Below are positions 38,460 through 47,524 of a stretch of 64,000 nucleotides of DNA, piece after piece (positions within the stretch are counted from its first letter, which is position 1; each line of letters starts with the position of its first letter). The stretch is from DASQDN01 sp963833675. Lineage in GTDB: Bacteria; Acidobacteriota; Terriglobia; Bryobacterales; Bryobacteraceae. Location of the stretch: the NCBI GenBank assembly GCA_963833675.1, contig CAWHYW010000022.1, positions 248,001 to 312,000 of the forward strand, written 5' to 3'. Position numbers and translations under genes: made by a program. The notes below the pieces were generated by a model that saw only the letters and a list, made by a program, of their open reading frames with translations, was not told the origin of the DNA and did no database searches.

Positions 38460-41400
38460 TCAGAACGAGAGCCGCAAGCCGAAGCGAAATTGCCGTTCGT
38501 CTATGCCGTCTCGCGCGAGATTCGTCACGGCTGTGATCTCCGAGAATCCCCCAAGATCCTCGATCCTGCCGTTATTCAAAACCATGTCAGAGACGTTATT
38601 TCCGGGCAGATCGAAATGGGGCGTGTTCGTCAGATTGAAGGCCTCGGCCCGGAACTGTAGCTGTGCACGCTCGGTAATCCGGAAATTACGAAACAAACCC
38701 AAATCGAGGTTATACAGATGCGGTCCGCGCAACGAGTTGAAGCCGGCATTCCCGAAGCGGGCATCCGTCACCTCTTTGAAAGCCAGGGGATTGAACCAGG
38801 ACTGTCCCGGGCCCGTTCCATGCGGCATCGCTACATCGGCCATTACCTGATCGGCACGCTGCGTGCTGCCTGGAAGATCGAGGGAACTGTCATCCGACGT
38901 AACGGAGAAGGGCAACCCGCTCATCAAGCTTAGTAGTCCGTTAACTTGCCACCCGCCGGCCAGTGCGGAAGCGAATCCGCCATTTGACAGCCAGTGTTTG
39001 CCGCTTCCGAAGGGCAACTCCCAGAGGCTTCGAAGCTGGAAGTTGTGGGTCCTGTCGAAACTGGTCACCGCGCGGTTCAAGGCGAAATACTGAATCGCCT
39101 GCACTTGCGGAGTCTCATCGCTCGCTGCAACGTAGGAGATCGATTTCGACCACGTGTACGCCACGCCGAGGTCCAACCCTTGTGCGAAACGGCGCTGAAG
39201 CGAAGTCTGCAACCCGTCATAGTGACCTGTTCCAAGTGGCGTGAGGAAGGTGGTCGCGGCGCTCCGGCCGAATTTCTGATAGAGCGGCTGACCCGACAGA
39301 CCCGCGCCGATAACTTGACCGGCATTGTTGTCAAGATACCCAAGCTGCCTCACCTGGCGCGTACCGACATACCCCGCTTGCGCGATGAAGCCTAGCCCGA
39401 CCTCTTTTTGCAACATAAAGTTCCAGGACTGCAGATAACCGCGAGGGAAATTCGGGGGAAGTGAGCCGACCGCGAACTCACCCGGAATGGGGATACTCCC
39501 GGAGTTACCGATATCCGGAAGCGGAATCGTTGGAATTCCTTTCGCGAGCGTTGTGGCCGGCTGGAACGAATTTATAGCCGAGATGTTCTCCGGAATCAGA
39601 ATCGGATAGTTCGCTCGTAGCAATTCCGAACCTTGAAAAGGATCGTTGGTAATACCGTAGCCGGCGCGAATCACGAACGTTCGCGTGGGACGATACGCCA
39701 GTCCGATTCGGGGTGCGAATCGTTTGGCGCTTACACTGACACCACAGTCCTTCGGGTGTTCCTCCCACACCGCAGATCAACATCGTGTTGGTTGTTGGGT
39801 CGTAACGTTCGATACCGCGGTCAGGACGCACCGGGACTGGAAAATACTCCCAGCGCACGCCGTAACTCAACGTCAGGTTCGGAGTGACATTCCAGCGGTC
39901 CCGGATATAAAGACTGTACAGTGACATGCGTAGCTTGTACTCGTCCGGAGTAAGAATTGTTTTACCGGTGTTGTTGGGCATGCCGAGCACGAATGAGGCG
40001 AAGTTGTTATATCGGTTGGCGCTCGGCCCACCTCGCGTGGAGGTCGGTCCCCCCGTGAACTGAAATCCCCCCGATGCGCCATGAAATGCGCCGCCGACGG
40101 CTTCGGGCTGAGCTTGGTTGAGGTGCTGCTTATACATGTCCATCCCGAATCTCACGCTGTGCGTCCCGCGCGTCCAGTTGAAGTTGGCCGCGTACTGATA
40201 TTGTGGGTCGCCGCCTGTAGTACGGCATGTAGTCCTCGTTGATTCCAAGCGTCGCGAAACTCGTAATCTGAAAGCGAGGCCAACCGCCTTCTAAATCGTT
40301 TGGACCCGTTTGTCCCGGGGATGCCCAGGACGTCTAGGCCAATATTTTCGTCAAGGCGCGGCTGCTCAGAAGCTGGTGTCCTGTCGCGAATAACCGTAGT
40401 AGGCATCCATGACAAAGGTGGGTGTGAAAACGTAAGTCGCTCCGATTGTCGAACTGTACGTTCCGCCGCTCCCGTTTCCCGGATTTGAACTTGCGCTGGA
40501 GATGGGCTGACCACCAAGTTCCGGGCCAAATACCTGTTGATTGAAGGTTTCGTAATGGAGAACGCTGAACCGGACAAAAGCGGTCAGTTTTTGTGTTGGG
40601 GTCCAGTTCACTTTGGAATCGATCGTATTGCGATCGAATTGAAAAGGCGCGGACGCGTAATAGTTATTCGATATTCCCGGCAGATTGGGGTCAGGAATCA
40701 GCGCGATTATTTTTTTCGCGATCGGATCTTGCCGGCCGGCGGGGATTCGATTATCCGGAAAGGCGATACGGTTGGCGCCGCGATCGTCCCCGGTAAGCGG
40801 ATCGTAAATGGGTCGATCCGAAGCGGAGAAATCGCCTGCCTTCATGGCAGGAGTGGGGACACTTACGATGCGCTCTCCGCTCCGTCTATCGAAGGTCCCT
40901 TCGTAACTGACAAAATAAAACAGTTTGTCGCGTTTTATAGGCCCGCCGACCGTTCCACCAAACTGGTTGTAAACAATTTTGGGACTAACCTTGTCGGCGG
41001 GAGTGAAGAAAGGCTTCGCTTTCAAGTGTTGATTCGTATGGTATTCGAAGGCCGATCCATGTACGTCGTTCGTTCCGCTCTTAATCTGAACGTTGATCGC
41101 TGCGCCTCCAGCCAAACCCTGCTCGGCATCGAAGCTGTTCGTCACGACATTGACGGTCTCAATTGACTCGAGCGGCGGGCACATAGCTGACGACGTGCGG
41201 TAGCTGAATGTTAGTCGTGCTGGCTCCGTCAAGCCGCGTATTGTTTGAACTGCGGCTTGCTCCGTTGACGCTGAATTGCAGGGCGCGCGAGGGATTGTTG
41301 GAATGGAGTGCGCGTTCTCCGGAGGCGAGAAACCTGGAAGAGCGCGAAAGATCTGCTGATAATTGCGCCCCGGCGGGACGGGCAGCTCCGCGAGTTCTTT

Positions 41401-41817
41401 CGTCGTGACCTCTTCGCGAACTTCGGCCCGGTCTGTCTGCAAAAGCTGAGCCTGACTGCTGACACTCACTGTTTCCGTCACAGCCCCGAGTTCCAGCGCC
41501 GTATCGATACGACTTACGTTATTGATTGTGACCGGCACGTCGGAACGTACGGCTGAGCTGAATCCCGGCGCATTGATCCTGACTTCGTAGGATCCGCTCG
41601 GGACGTTCGGGAATTCGAATGTGCCGCTAGAGTCGGTGGCGGCATCACGAGTGAAGCCCGTGCCTTTGTTGGTAATCGTCACCTTGGCGGAGACAACGGC
41701 AGCTCCAGTGGGGTCGGTCACTTTCCCGACAATCGACCCATAGAGAATTTGAGCAGAAGCCGAATTCGCCACTGAAAATAGGAACAGCAGCGGCAGAAGC
41801 GCTATACGACAATTCAT
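38460..41817 (-). CDS. Oar-like TonB-dependent receptor 3 (multiply frameshifted)
   Basis: The signal peptide (ALLPLLFLFSVANSASAQ) is followed by a carboxypeptidase-regulatory domain (GSIVGKVTDPTGAAVVSAKV, GTFEFPNVPSGSYEVRINAP), a plug region and barrel strands ending ERQFRFGLRLSF. The frame is lost near 41240 and regained near 41170, where the alternative frame restores a typical VNGASRS/RLDGA segment before ALESIETVNVV. It is lost again between 40370 and 40230 and near 39770. Joined length is about 1115 residues. GAGGAGG precedes the ATG at 41817. It converges on the phosphodiesterase gene with seven bases between the stops, and follows the Gfo/Idh/MocA gene on the same strand by 115 bases. 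Confidence 0.88.
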
Positions 41818-41932
41818 TTAGCCTCCTCACTCCTGTTCGGGGCGGCGAGGTTGGCGGAACTAATGAACTCGTTTGCAGTTACAAAACCTCAGGTTTCTTG
41901 CGGGCCCCGAAGCTGTGTCAGTTTTAAAACGA

Positions 41933-43033
41933 CTAAGGGGCCGATGTCAAGGCTTCCGCCGAGCGGCCAACGGAATTACCGTCCGAAATAGTCAGCATTT
42001 TGCGCATACCGGCCGCAATTACTTCCTGCGCGCGCACGCCATCGCGATGCGAAACGGGGAAATCAGATTGATCGCGACAACATTCGATAAATTGAGCCAC
42101 CTCGGCCTTATATGCGGGACCGAAACGAGCTACAAATTCCGGGGCATCGGGACGGTCTACGCCGCCCGGAAACACTCGCGCGGCGAGTGGTTGAGGCGCA
42201 AAACGAGGCCCAAACGCCTGCACAACGATTTGTTCGGGCTCCTGCGCAAATCGGCCAATCTGAATCTGACCCTTCTCTCCGTAAATCAGAGTCTCAACCC
42301 GGTAACCAGAAACATGATTTCGGCTCACCTGGACTTGCGCGACCAATTCGTCCGCGAACCACATATATAGGAGCGCATCATCGAAATCTTCACGGCAGGT
42401 AGTCAGCCGGTGGCTATAGATCCGCGAACCGATGGCAAGAGCTGCAGCCGGCATCTTTCCGGTGAGCCATAAGATCTCATCAACGTTGTGAATCGACATA
42501 TCCGGCAGGATGCCATCGCTCTGGTAACCGTTCGGGGCAGGATTCGAGTCTTCGAGCGCGGAATAAATTTTGAAGACTCTTCCGATCAAGCCGCTTTGCA
42601 TAAGGTCACGGGCATGGCCTAACGCCGCATCGAAACGCCGCTGGAAGGCGAGCATCAAGGCGGATGGGTAATCGCGATCCAGCTCAGCAGCGAATTCCCG
42701 GTCGCCATCCAGAGTCCCGGTGAGCGGTTTTTCGAGGAGGACGCGATGACCTGCGCGGATCAAAAGAGTCGCATGCTCGCGATGCTTTTCCGTCGGAGTC
42801 ACCACAAAGGTCGCACGGCAAACGTCGGCATCCGCGAGCTCCTGTACTGAGGAGAAGAGCTTCGCCTTCAGACCATGCTCCGCAGCGAACTTTTCGACGC
42901 GGTTGCGATCCGCATCCACCAGCGCTACAAGCTCACATGCTCCTGTTTCTTTCGCGATCTCGACTATATTGCGGGCGTGTACCCAGCCCATCCGGCCCAA
43001 TCCGGCGATGGCTATCTTCAGGGGTTCAGACAT
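41933..43033 (-). CDS. Gfo/Idh/MocA family oxidoreductase
   Basis: The 366-residue NAD(P)-dependent dehydrogenase has an N-terminal Rossmann fold (IAIAGLGRMGWVHARNIVEI), the catalytic-region EKP motif (HRVLLEKPLTG) and the C-terminal alpha/beta domain (LMQSGLIGRVFKIYSALEDS, PDMSIHNVDEILWL with the active-site histidine). It resembles myo-inositol or sugar dehydrogenases of this superfamily, though the substrate cannot be set. The start is two bases after the stop of the secreted-protein gene upstream, so they are cotranscribed. TonB receptor 3 follows. The frame is intact. Confidence 0.9.
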   Translation of the reverse strand: MSEPLKIAIAGLGRMGWVHARNIVEIAKETGACELVALVDADRNRVEKFAAEHGLKAKLFSSVQELADADVCRATFVVTPTEKHREHATLLIRAGHRVLLEKPLTGTLDGDREFAAELDRDYPSALMLAFQRRFDAALGHARDLMQSGLIGRVFKIYSALEDSNPAPNGYQSDGILPDMSIHNVDEILWLTGKMPAAALAIGSRIYSHRLTTCREDFDDALLYMWFADELVAQVQVSRNHVSGYRVETLIYGEKGQIQIGRFAQEPEQIVVQAFGPRFAPQPLAARVFPGGVDRPDAPEFVARFGPAYKAEVAQFIECCRDQSDFPVSHRDGVRAQEVIAAGMRKMLTISDGNSVGRSAEALTSAP

Positions 43034-43035
43034 GA

Positions 43036-43773
43036 TTATTTCTCATCGACGATGATTTTCGACTCAGCTCCAAAACGTTTGTATTCCTTATATCGTATGG
43101 TGAACTTGATCCGCAGTGGACCGGAGCTAAAGTCCAGCGTGTCATCGGCAAAGGTGAGCACTGGAAACCAATAGTCGCCGAATTTTTCTCTCACGGTGGT
43201 GAAATAGGGAAACAAGTTGTCCTTTCCAGGATGGTTGCTTCGCAGTTGTGGGACAGCGCGGCCTTCACTGCGCACGATCGAATAGTCGCGTTTATCGATC
43301 CAGAAGATTCCATCGAACATGCGCATTCCTTCGAGGATTTGCCTGGGTCGTACTTGCAAGACCCAACACTCGATCTGATCGATCGTCTCGTCCCCCTTCA
43401 GTTTCGTTTCGTAAAAACTCAGCCGTTCGGTAGTGAACAACAGCGGTTGTATCTCCCGCATATCGCGAAAGTCCTGTTCGGTCATGCGGAGATTTTTCAG
43501 CGTAGAGTTGGGTTGCCCGATCAGCTGCTCGACTCGTTCGCCATTCGGGAGGAATATGATTTCCCGGCGTTCCTGGTAGATTCCGCCCTTAGAACCCCGG
43601 CGGTCAAACTCCTCGAGGGTAAGCCACTGTTTATATGTGTACTGCGACCGTTCTGCTTCGCTTTTCGCTTCGCGTTCCGCGACGAGGCGAGCGAGATTTG
43701 CCGGCGGTTCGGATGCCTTACAACAGAGCCCGAATGCTAAGATGAACGCAATGAGCTCGATGCGAGGGTTCAC
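43036..43773 (-). CDS. exported protein of unknown function (outer-membrane lipoprotein-sorting-like)
   Basis: The product begins NPRIELIAFILAFGLCCKAS, a signal peptide with possible lipid-modified cysteine, and continues for about 225 residues with YTYKQWLTLEEFDRRGSKGG, EILPNGERV-like strands, IDQIECWVLQVRPRQILEGM and IFWIDKRDYSIVRSEGRAVP. The pattern resembles LolA/LolB-type or DUF1571-like beta proteins common in Acidobacteria, but I cannot assign it firmly. GTG 43773 is chosen because AAGGAGAG lies just upstream at correct spacing. Its start overlaps the beginning of the divergent CPBP protease gene. It is followed directly by the Gfo/Idh/MocA gene. Confidence 0.75.
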   Translation of the reverse strand: MNPRIELIAFILAFGLCCKASEPPANLARLVAEREAKSEAERSQYTYKQWLTLEEFDRRGSKGGIYQERREIIFLPNGERVEQLIGQPNSTLKNLRMTEQDFRDMREIQPLLFTTERLSFYETKLKGDETIDQIECWVLQVRPRQILEGMRMFDGIFWIDKRDYSIVRSEGRAVPQLRSNHPGKDNLFPYFTTVREKFGDYWFPVLTFADDTLDFSSGPLRIKFTIRYKEYKRFGAESKIIVDEK

Positions 43774-44728
43774 ATGGACTCTCCTTGTATTGTGGACCCT
43801 GCAATGCATCGCGGCGGCGGTTTACTCCCAACAACAGAATATCCCCAGTTACATAACGATCGCTGTCGTTCCTGCGTTTCTGTTGGAAACGGGCCTTTAC
43901 TTCGCTGCTGGTCTACGACAAACGCGCGCGCGCCTGGAGCTTCTTAGCCCAACCCGCATCGCTCTCGCCTCGACAGCTACCGCGCCCCTACCTTATTTGT
44001 TGTATAGCGTAAGCACTGGAGTCTTCACCTGGAAGTCACTCGCTGCGATTCTCGTGCTCGCGGGTTTAGCATCGTTTTGGTTTGTTGTGACCGGCCGAAA
44101 GACCGCAACGGACTTGGCGTACCTAGGGTTGATGGCGGCTCCTGTCCTGCTGAAGCTGTTCCCGCTGATCTATGCGGATCCTTTCCCTCGTTTGCAGTTG
44201 TTCGTACTCGGAATCCTGATGTGGTATCGGACGGGATTGATTGCGGTGCTCTCGATCCGAAGGATGGAAGGAATCAATTTTGGGTTCGTTCCGAAACGAG
44301 GCGAATGGTCTGTCGGTCTCCGCAACTTCGCCTACTTTCTGCCTTTCGGTTTGCTGATAGGCTTCGCGCTGAATTTCTTCAGTTTGCGGCCGGCGTTTGG
44401 CTGGATGCATGTTGCCGTATTCTTCGGAACCTTCGTGATTACATTATGGGGACTCGCGACTGCTGAAGAGTTCTTCTTCCGGGGGTTGCTGCAACAGGTC
44501 CTGACACGACTGGCGGGAAGCGAGTGGATTGGCTTACTCGCCGCATCCGTCATTTTCGGCCTGGCGCACGTCTTCCATAACTTCCCGAACTGGCGCTTCG
44601 TTCTGTTGGCGACGTGCGCGGGTCTTTTCTATGGCCGGGCTTACATTCAGGCCCGAAGCATTCGAGCGGCCATGGTGACACATGCGCTGGTTGTCACGGT
44701 GTGGAAAGTTTTTCTGGTTACAGCGTAA
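43742..44728 (+). CDS. CPBP family intramembrane metalloprotease (CAAX-like)
   Basis: The polytopic membrane protein of about 328 residues has around eight helices. It contains the family motifs ATAEEFFFRGLLQQVL (paired glutamates plus Arg) and IFGLAHVFHN (metal-binding His), as in Rce1/ABI proteases. Three possible ATGs lie at 43742, 43751 and 43760, and all overlap the divergent secreted-protein gene. The shortest begins MRGFTWTLLVLWTLQCIAAA and goes straight into the first helix. The substrates of bacterial CPBP proteins are mostly unknown; some act in peptide maturation or immunity. The secreted protein gene 44772-45380 follows on the same strand. Confidence 0.88.
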   Translation: MNAMSSMRGFTWTLLVLWTLQCIAAAVYSQQQNIPSYITIAVVPAFLLETGLYFAAGLRQTRARLELLSPTRIALASTATAPLPYLLYSVSTGVFTWKSLAAILVLAGLASFWFVVTGRKTATDLAYLGLMAAPVLLKLFPLIYADPFPRLQLFVLGILMWYRTGLIAVLSIRRMEGINFGFVPKRGEWSVGLRNFAYFLPFGLLIGFALNFFSLRPAFGWMHVAVFFGTFVITLWGLATAEEFFFRGLLQQVLTRLAGSEWIGLLAASVIFGLAHVFHNFPNWRFVLLATCAGLFYGRAYIQARSIRAAMVTHALVVTVWKVFLVTA

Positions 44729-44771
44729 CCGGGCACGACAGCTTTGCGTCCGCAACAACGGGGTGGCGCCC

Positions 44772-45380
44772 ATGCCTCAGATATTGTCCATCTTGCTGCT
44801 GGCGGCTGCGACACCCGATCAATATCCGGCAAAGGCGAGCAGCCCGGCTCTTACGGTAGGCGCTGAAGTGATGGATCCGGGTCAGGTCAAGAATGAATTC
44901 TCGACTACGCTGGCTCCCACCTATCAAGTCTTAGAGGTGGCCGTTTATCCCGCCAAGGGTTCGACCGTGGATATAGCTCTCCTCGATTTCGGATTGCGTG
45001 TCGATGGTCGGCTAATACGTCCGTCGGCGCCGCGCACTATCGCCACAATGAATCAGAAGAAGGCCAGATCGGGTAGCCGCGATATCGTCCTTTGGCCGGC
45101 GGTCGGTGTGTCAACAGGCACATGGGGAACCGGTGCGAATGTCGGGGTCGGCGTTGGCGTGGGACCCAATAGACCTGGTCCGGGCTCGACGGATCGCGAC
45201 CGCCGAATCATGGAGACAGAGATGGACGACCGAGCGTTACAAGACGGCCCGGCCAGCAGCGCTGTCGCCGGTTACCTGTACTTCCCGGTTGGCGAAACCA
45301 AGGCGACCACGATGGAACTCGTGTACCAGCACGACAAGGGCGAATTGAAGCTTCCGCTCAGCCTTCCGAAGAAGAAGTAG
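44772..45380 (+). CDS. exported hypothetical protein
   Basis: The 202-residue product starts MPQILSILLLAAATPDQYPA, a weak signal peptide. A beta-rich domain follows (LTVGAEVMDPGQVKNEFSTT, YQVLEVAVYPAKGSTVDIAL, DFGLRVDGRLIRPS). Then come a low-complexity loop with alternating Gly-Val (GTGANVGVGVGVGPNRPGPG) and a last strand region (SAVAGYLYFPVGETKATTME) with a basic end. No family is recognised. The sandwich-like appearance suggests a periplasmic or surface accessory protein. The ATG at 44772 is 43 bases after the CPBP stop, so they may be cotranscribed; the stop directly abuts the convergent glycosyltransferase. Confidence 0.75.
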   Translation: MPQILSILLLAAATPDQYPAKASSPALTVGAEVMDPGQVKNEFSTTLAPTYQVLEVAVYPAKGSTVDIALLDFGLRVDGRLIRPSAPRTIATMNQKKARSGSRDIVLWPAVGVSTGTWGTGANVGVGVGVGPNRPGPGSTDRDRRIMETEMDDRALQDGPASSAVAGYLYFPVGETKATTMELVYQHDKGELKLPLSLPKKK

Positions 45381-46889
45381 CTAGAGAACGAGCACGTTCG
45401 GCGTGCGCGAGACCGCATAAATCTCGATCCACTGACCGCGCCGCTCCCATCTTGCAATCGGCAACAAGCCAAGGTCTTTCGTAATCTGTTCGCCAGTAAT
45501 TTGTGGCTTATAAAAGTAGTATGCCGTCAGAAATTCACGGATCCATTCCAGATTGATGGCGCCCCATTTCGGTTCCCAAGTTCGCGAATAGACCACAAGC
45601 ACCTCGATGTGTCCCTTCAACGGGAGCACTGTTTCCGGGTTGAAGTTCTCGAGCCCACGCACTCGAATCGGTTTGGTGACGTAGCCGAATTCAGGCCGCC
45701 GCAGCGCATCAGGGAATGGCCACGCGCTGGTTACAGTGCTCTTGGGATAATGAGCTTCCACGTAGGCCGCGGCGCTTTGCTGTAACTCAACAAAGTCGAC
45801 GAATGCGGCGTTGTTTTCGAACGGGAAAGGAAAGATTGGATTGATAAAGATTCCGGCCACCAATCCTAAAAATAAAGCTGCGGTGGCGATTCGCCGCGGT
45901 ATCACATTCAGCGTCGCCAGCGCGGCAGCCACGGAGATATAAAACAGCGGCAGCACGGGCATCAGATACCGTTCCAGCGCAGCTCCTCCGAGGACGGTAA
46001 CAATCAATGTCTGTACGATGCCGACAGCCGCTACGATTGCCCAGTCACGATTGCGAAATATCGCGGTCCGCTTCCATGCCAGCACGATGGCGATCGATCC
46101 GACAATGTGCCAGTTCGCTATGAAGAGATAGTAGATGCGGCGAATCAGCGTTACGCCGAGTCGCATCGGATGCAACTGAAAAGCTACGTTATAGTGTGTG
46201 AACTCGGCGTTCCCAAATAACTGATCCGTGCTTTGGTAAAGGTACGCGAGCCAAACAGAAAGCGCAATCGCAGGAGCTACGAAAAACAACGCGACTCGCC
46301 AACGGCGCTCGAGCAGCAAAACGAACCCGAATACCGCCGGCACGGCGATGCTGGTTTCTTTCGTTAATACGAGGAATGTACACGTCAAAACGGCAATGCC
46401 GTATCGCTGCTTGAGAAAGAGCGATAACGCGATGGCGGTAAACACCATCGCCGGCATGTCGAGCTGCGCCATCATCGACTGCGAATAAAAGAGCGGAGAT
46501 GCCAGCAGTAGAAACGCCGCAGTGAAGGCAGGTAGTCCACGCGATCCTCTGCACAGGTGAACGGCCAGCGCAAACACAGCAAGTACTCCCGCAGCCGCAA
46601 GAGCCAGCATTGCGCAGCGAGTAATTACGACGCTGTAGCCGACGAGATGCCAAATCGCAGCAAGATAGGCCATCAGGCCCGGTGGATGCACGTTTGGAAG
46701 TGTCGTGCGGGGAATCCAGGCGTTGTCGTGAAAAATGTCGAGTGCAGCCGGAATGAACTGCCCCATTTCGTCCCAAAAATAAGGGAGATTCAGAAGGAAC
46801 GAATGAGTGAGGAAAAGAACGAGTAGAAAAAGTATGTAGAAGTAAGCGTAAGCCCCGGCTCCGCGGCGCTGCACGCTCAGACCGGTCAC
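45381..46889 (-). CDS. PMT/ArnT-like membrane glycosyltransferase (GT-C)
   Basis: The 502-residue polytopic protein has about ten membrane helices. After the first helix the periplasmic loop carries an acidic motif (LPYFWDEMGQFIPAALDIFH), as in GT-C enzymes that use polyprenyl-phosphate sugars (Pfam PMT_2). Further helices include AFALAVHLCRGSRGLPAFTA and WHIVGSIAIVLAWKR. The soluble C-terminus (ESTVTSAWPFPDALRR-like, WGAINLEWIREFLTAYYFYK) is about 120 residues. It likely transfers a sugar to lipid A, a glycolipid or proteins. It starts one base after the stop of the DUF3467 gene, so they are cotranscribed. The frame is intact. Confidence 0.85.
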   Translation of the reverse strand: MTGLSVQRRGAGAYAYFYILFLLVLFLTHSFLLNLPYFWDEMGQFIPAALDIFHDNAWIPRTTLPNVHPPGLMAYLAAIWHLVGYSVVITRCAMLALAAAGVLAVFALAVHLCRGSRGLPAFTAAFLLLASPLFYSQSMMAQLDMPAMVFTAIALSLFLKQRYGIAVLTCTFLVLTKETSIAVPAVFGFVLLLERRWRVALFFVAPAIALSVWLAYLYQSTDQLFGNAEFTHYNVAFQLHPMRLGVTLIRRIYYLFIANWHIVGSIAIVLAWKRTAIFRNRDWAIVAAVGIVQTLIVTVLGGAALERYLMPVLPLFYISVAAALATLNVIPRRIATAALFLGLVAGIFINPIFPFPFENNAAFVDFVELQQSAAAYVEAHYPKSTVTSAWPFPDALRRPEFGYVTKPIRVRGLENFNPETVLPLKGHIEVLVVYSRTWEPKWGAINLEWIREFLTAYYFYKPQITGEQITKDLGLLPIARWERRGQWIEIYAVSRTPNVLVL

Positions 46890-46890
46890 G

Positions 46891-47187
46891 CTATTGGATA
46901 ACCCGGCCTCCCTGGGCCTGAACTGCTCCGGGCTCTAGCCGGATTTCCCCGAATGCCGCTTCATATTGCTGGATGTTTTGCTGCAGCACGTTCAACAAAG
47001 CCTTCGCTTGCTGAGGACTGAGGTAGATCCCCTGATAATTCTGGATGGTCACTTCGTTCCCCTGCTGGTTCGCAAGGCCGAACGTCAGAAGGAAATCCCA
47101 TAAACTGGCACGGATCTGCACACTGTTCGCGTAATTTTCGCGATATCCGGACAGATTTTCGATATTGACTTTAGGTGGTTCGTTCAT
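46891..47187 (-). CDS. DUF3467 domain protein
   Basis: The 98-residue cytoplasmic protein contains SGYRENYANSVQIRASLWDF, LTFGLANQQGNEVTIQNYQG and IYLSPQQAKALLNVLQQNIQ, the recognisable DUF3467 pattern; the function of this family is unknown. ATG 47187 gives the family N-terminus. The upstream open frame runs through the tRNA gene and is not coding. It lies 38 bases downstream of tRNA-Asp on the same strand and directly upstream of the GT-C gene. Confidence 0.9.
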   Translation of the reverse strand: MNEPPKVNIENLSGYRENYANSVQIRASLWDFLLTFGLANQQGNEVTIQNYQGIYLSPQQAKALLNVLQQNIQQYEAAFGEIRLEPGAVQAQGGRVIQ

Positions 47188-47224
47188 AATGTCGCTTTTT
47201 GGGGGAACCACCGCTCGGTTTGAG

Positions 47225-47301
<77 letters not shown>

Positions 47302-47344
47302 GCAGCGTACTTTCGAATCATAACACACAGGTCCAGGACTCGCA

Positions 47345-47524
47345 TTAGCTCTGGTGGGATTTTCGCGTCGCCCAGAGCGTCGCGAATACGAAATAGAGTA
47401 TCGACAAGATAAATAGAAAATTTTTGTATTGCGACATCGTGATCGATCCCCAAAAGTAGTAGAACGCCGAAAGCGCGCACGCGACGAGGCATACGGCGGC
47501 CAGCAGACCTAGTAGCGGTTTCAT
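47345..47524 (-). CDS. 59-residue two-helix membrane protein coupled to NCS1-like permease
   Basis: The ORF encodes MKPLLGLLAAVCLVACALSA, then FYYFWGSITMSQYKNFLFIL, then SILYFVFATLWATRKSHQS: two hydrophobic helices (about residues 3-25 and 33-51) with a short polar loop and a basic C-terminus. The ATG overlaps the permease stop as ATGA, which argues for translational coupling and stoichiometric production. It is the last gene of the rhamnose operon. A role as small accessory subunit of the transporter is inferred from position only. An alternative is an unrelated small membrane protein that happens to be cotranscribed. Confidence 0.75.
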   Translation of the reverse strand: MKPLLGLLAAVCLVACALSAFYYFWGSITMSQYKNFLFILSILYFVFATLWATRKSHQS

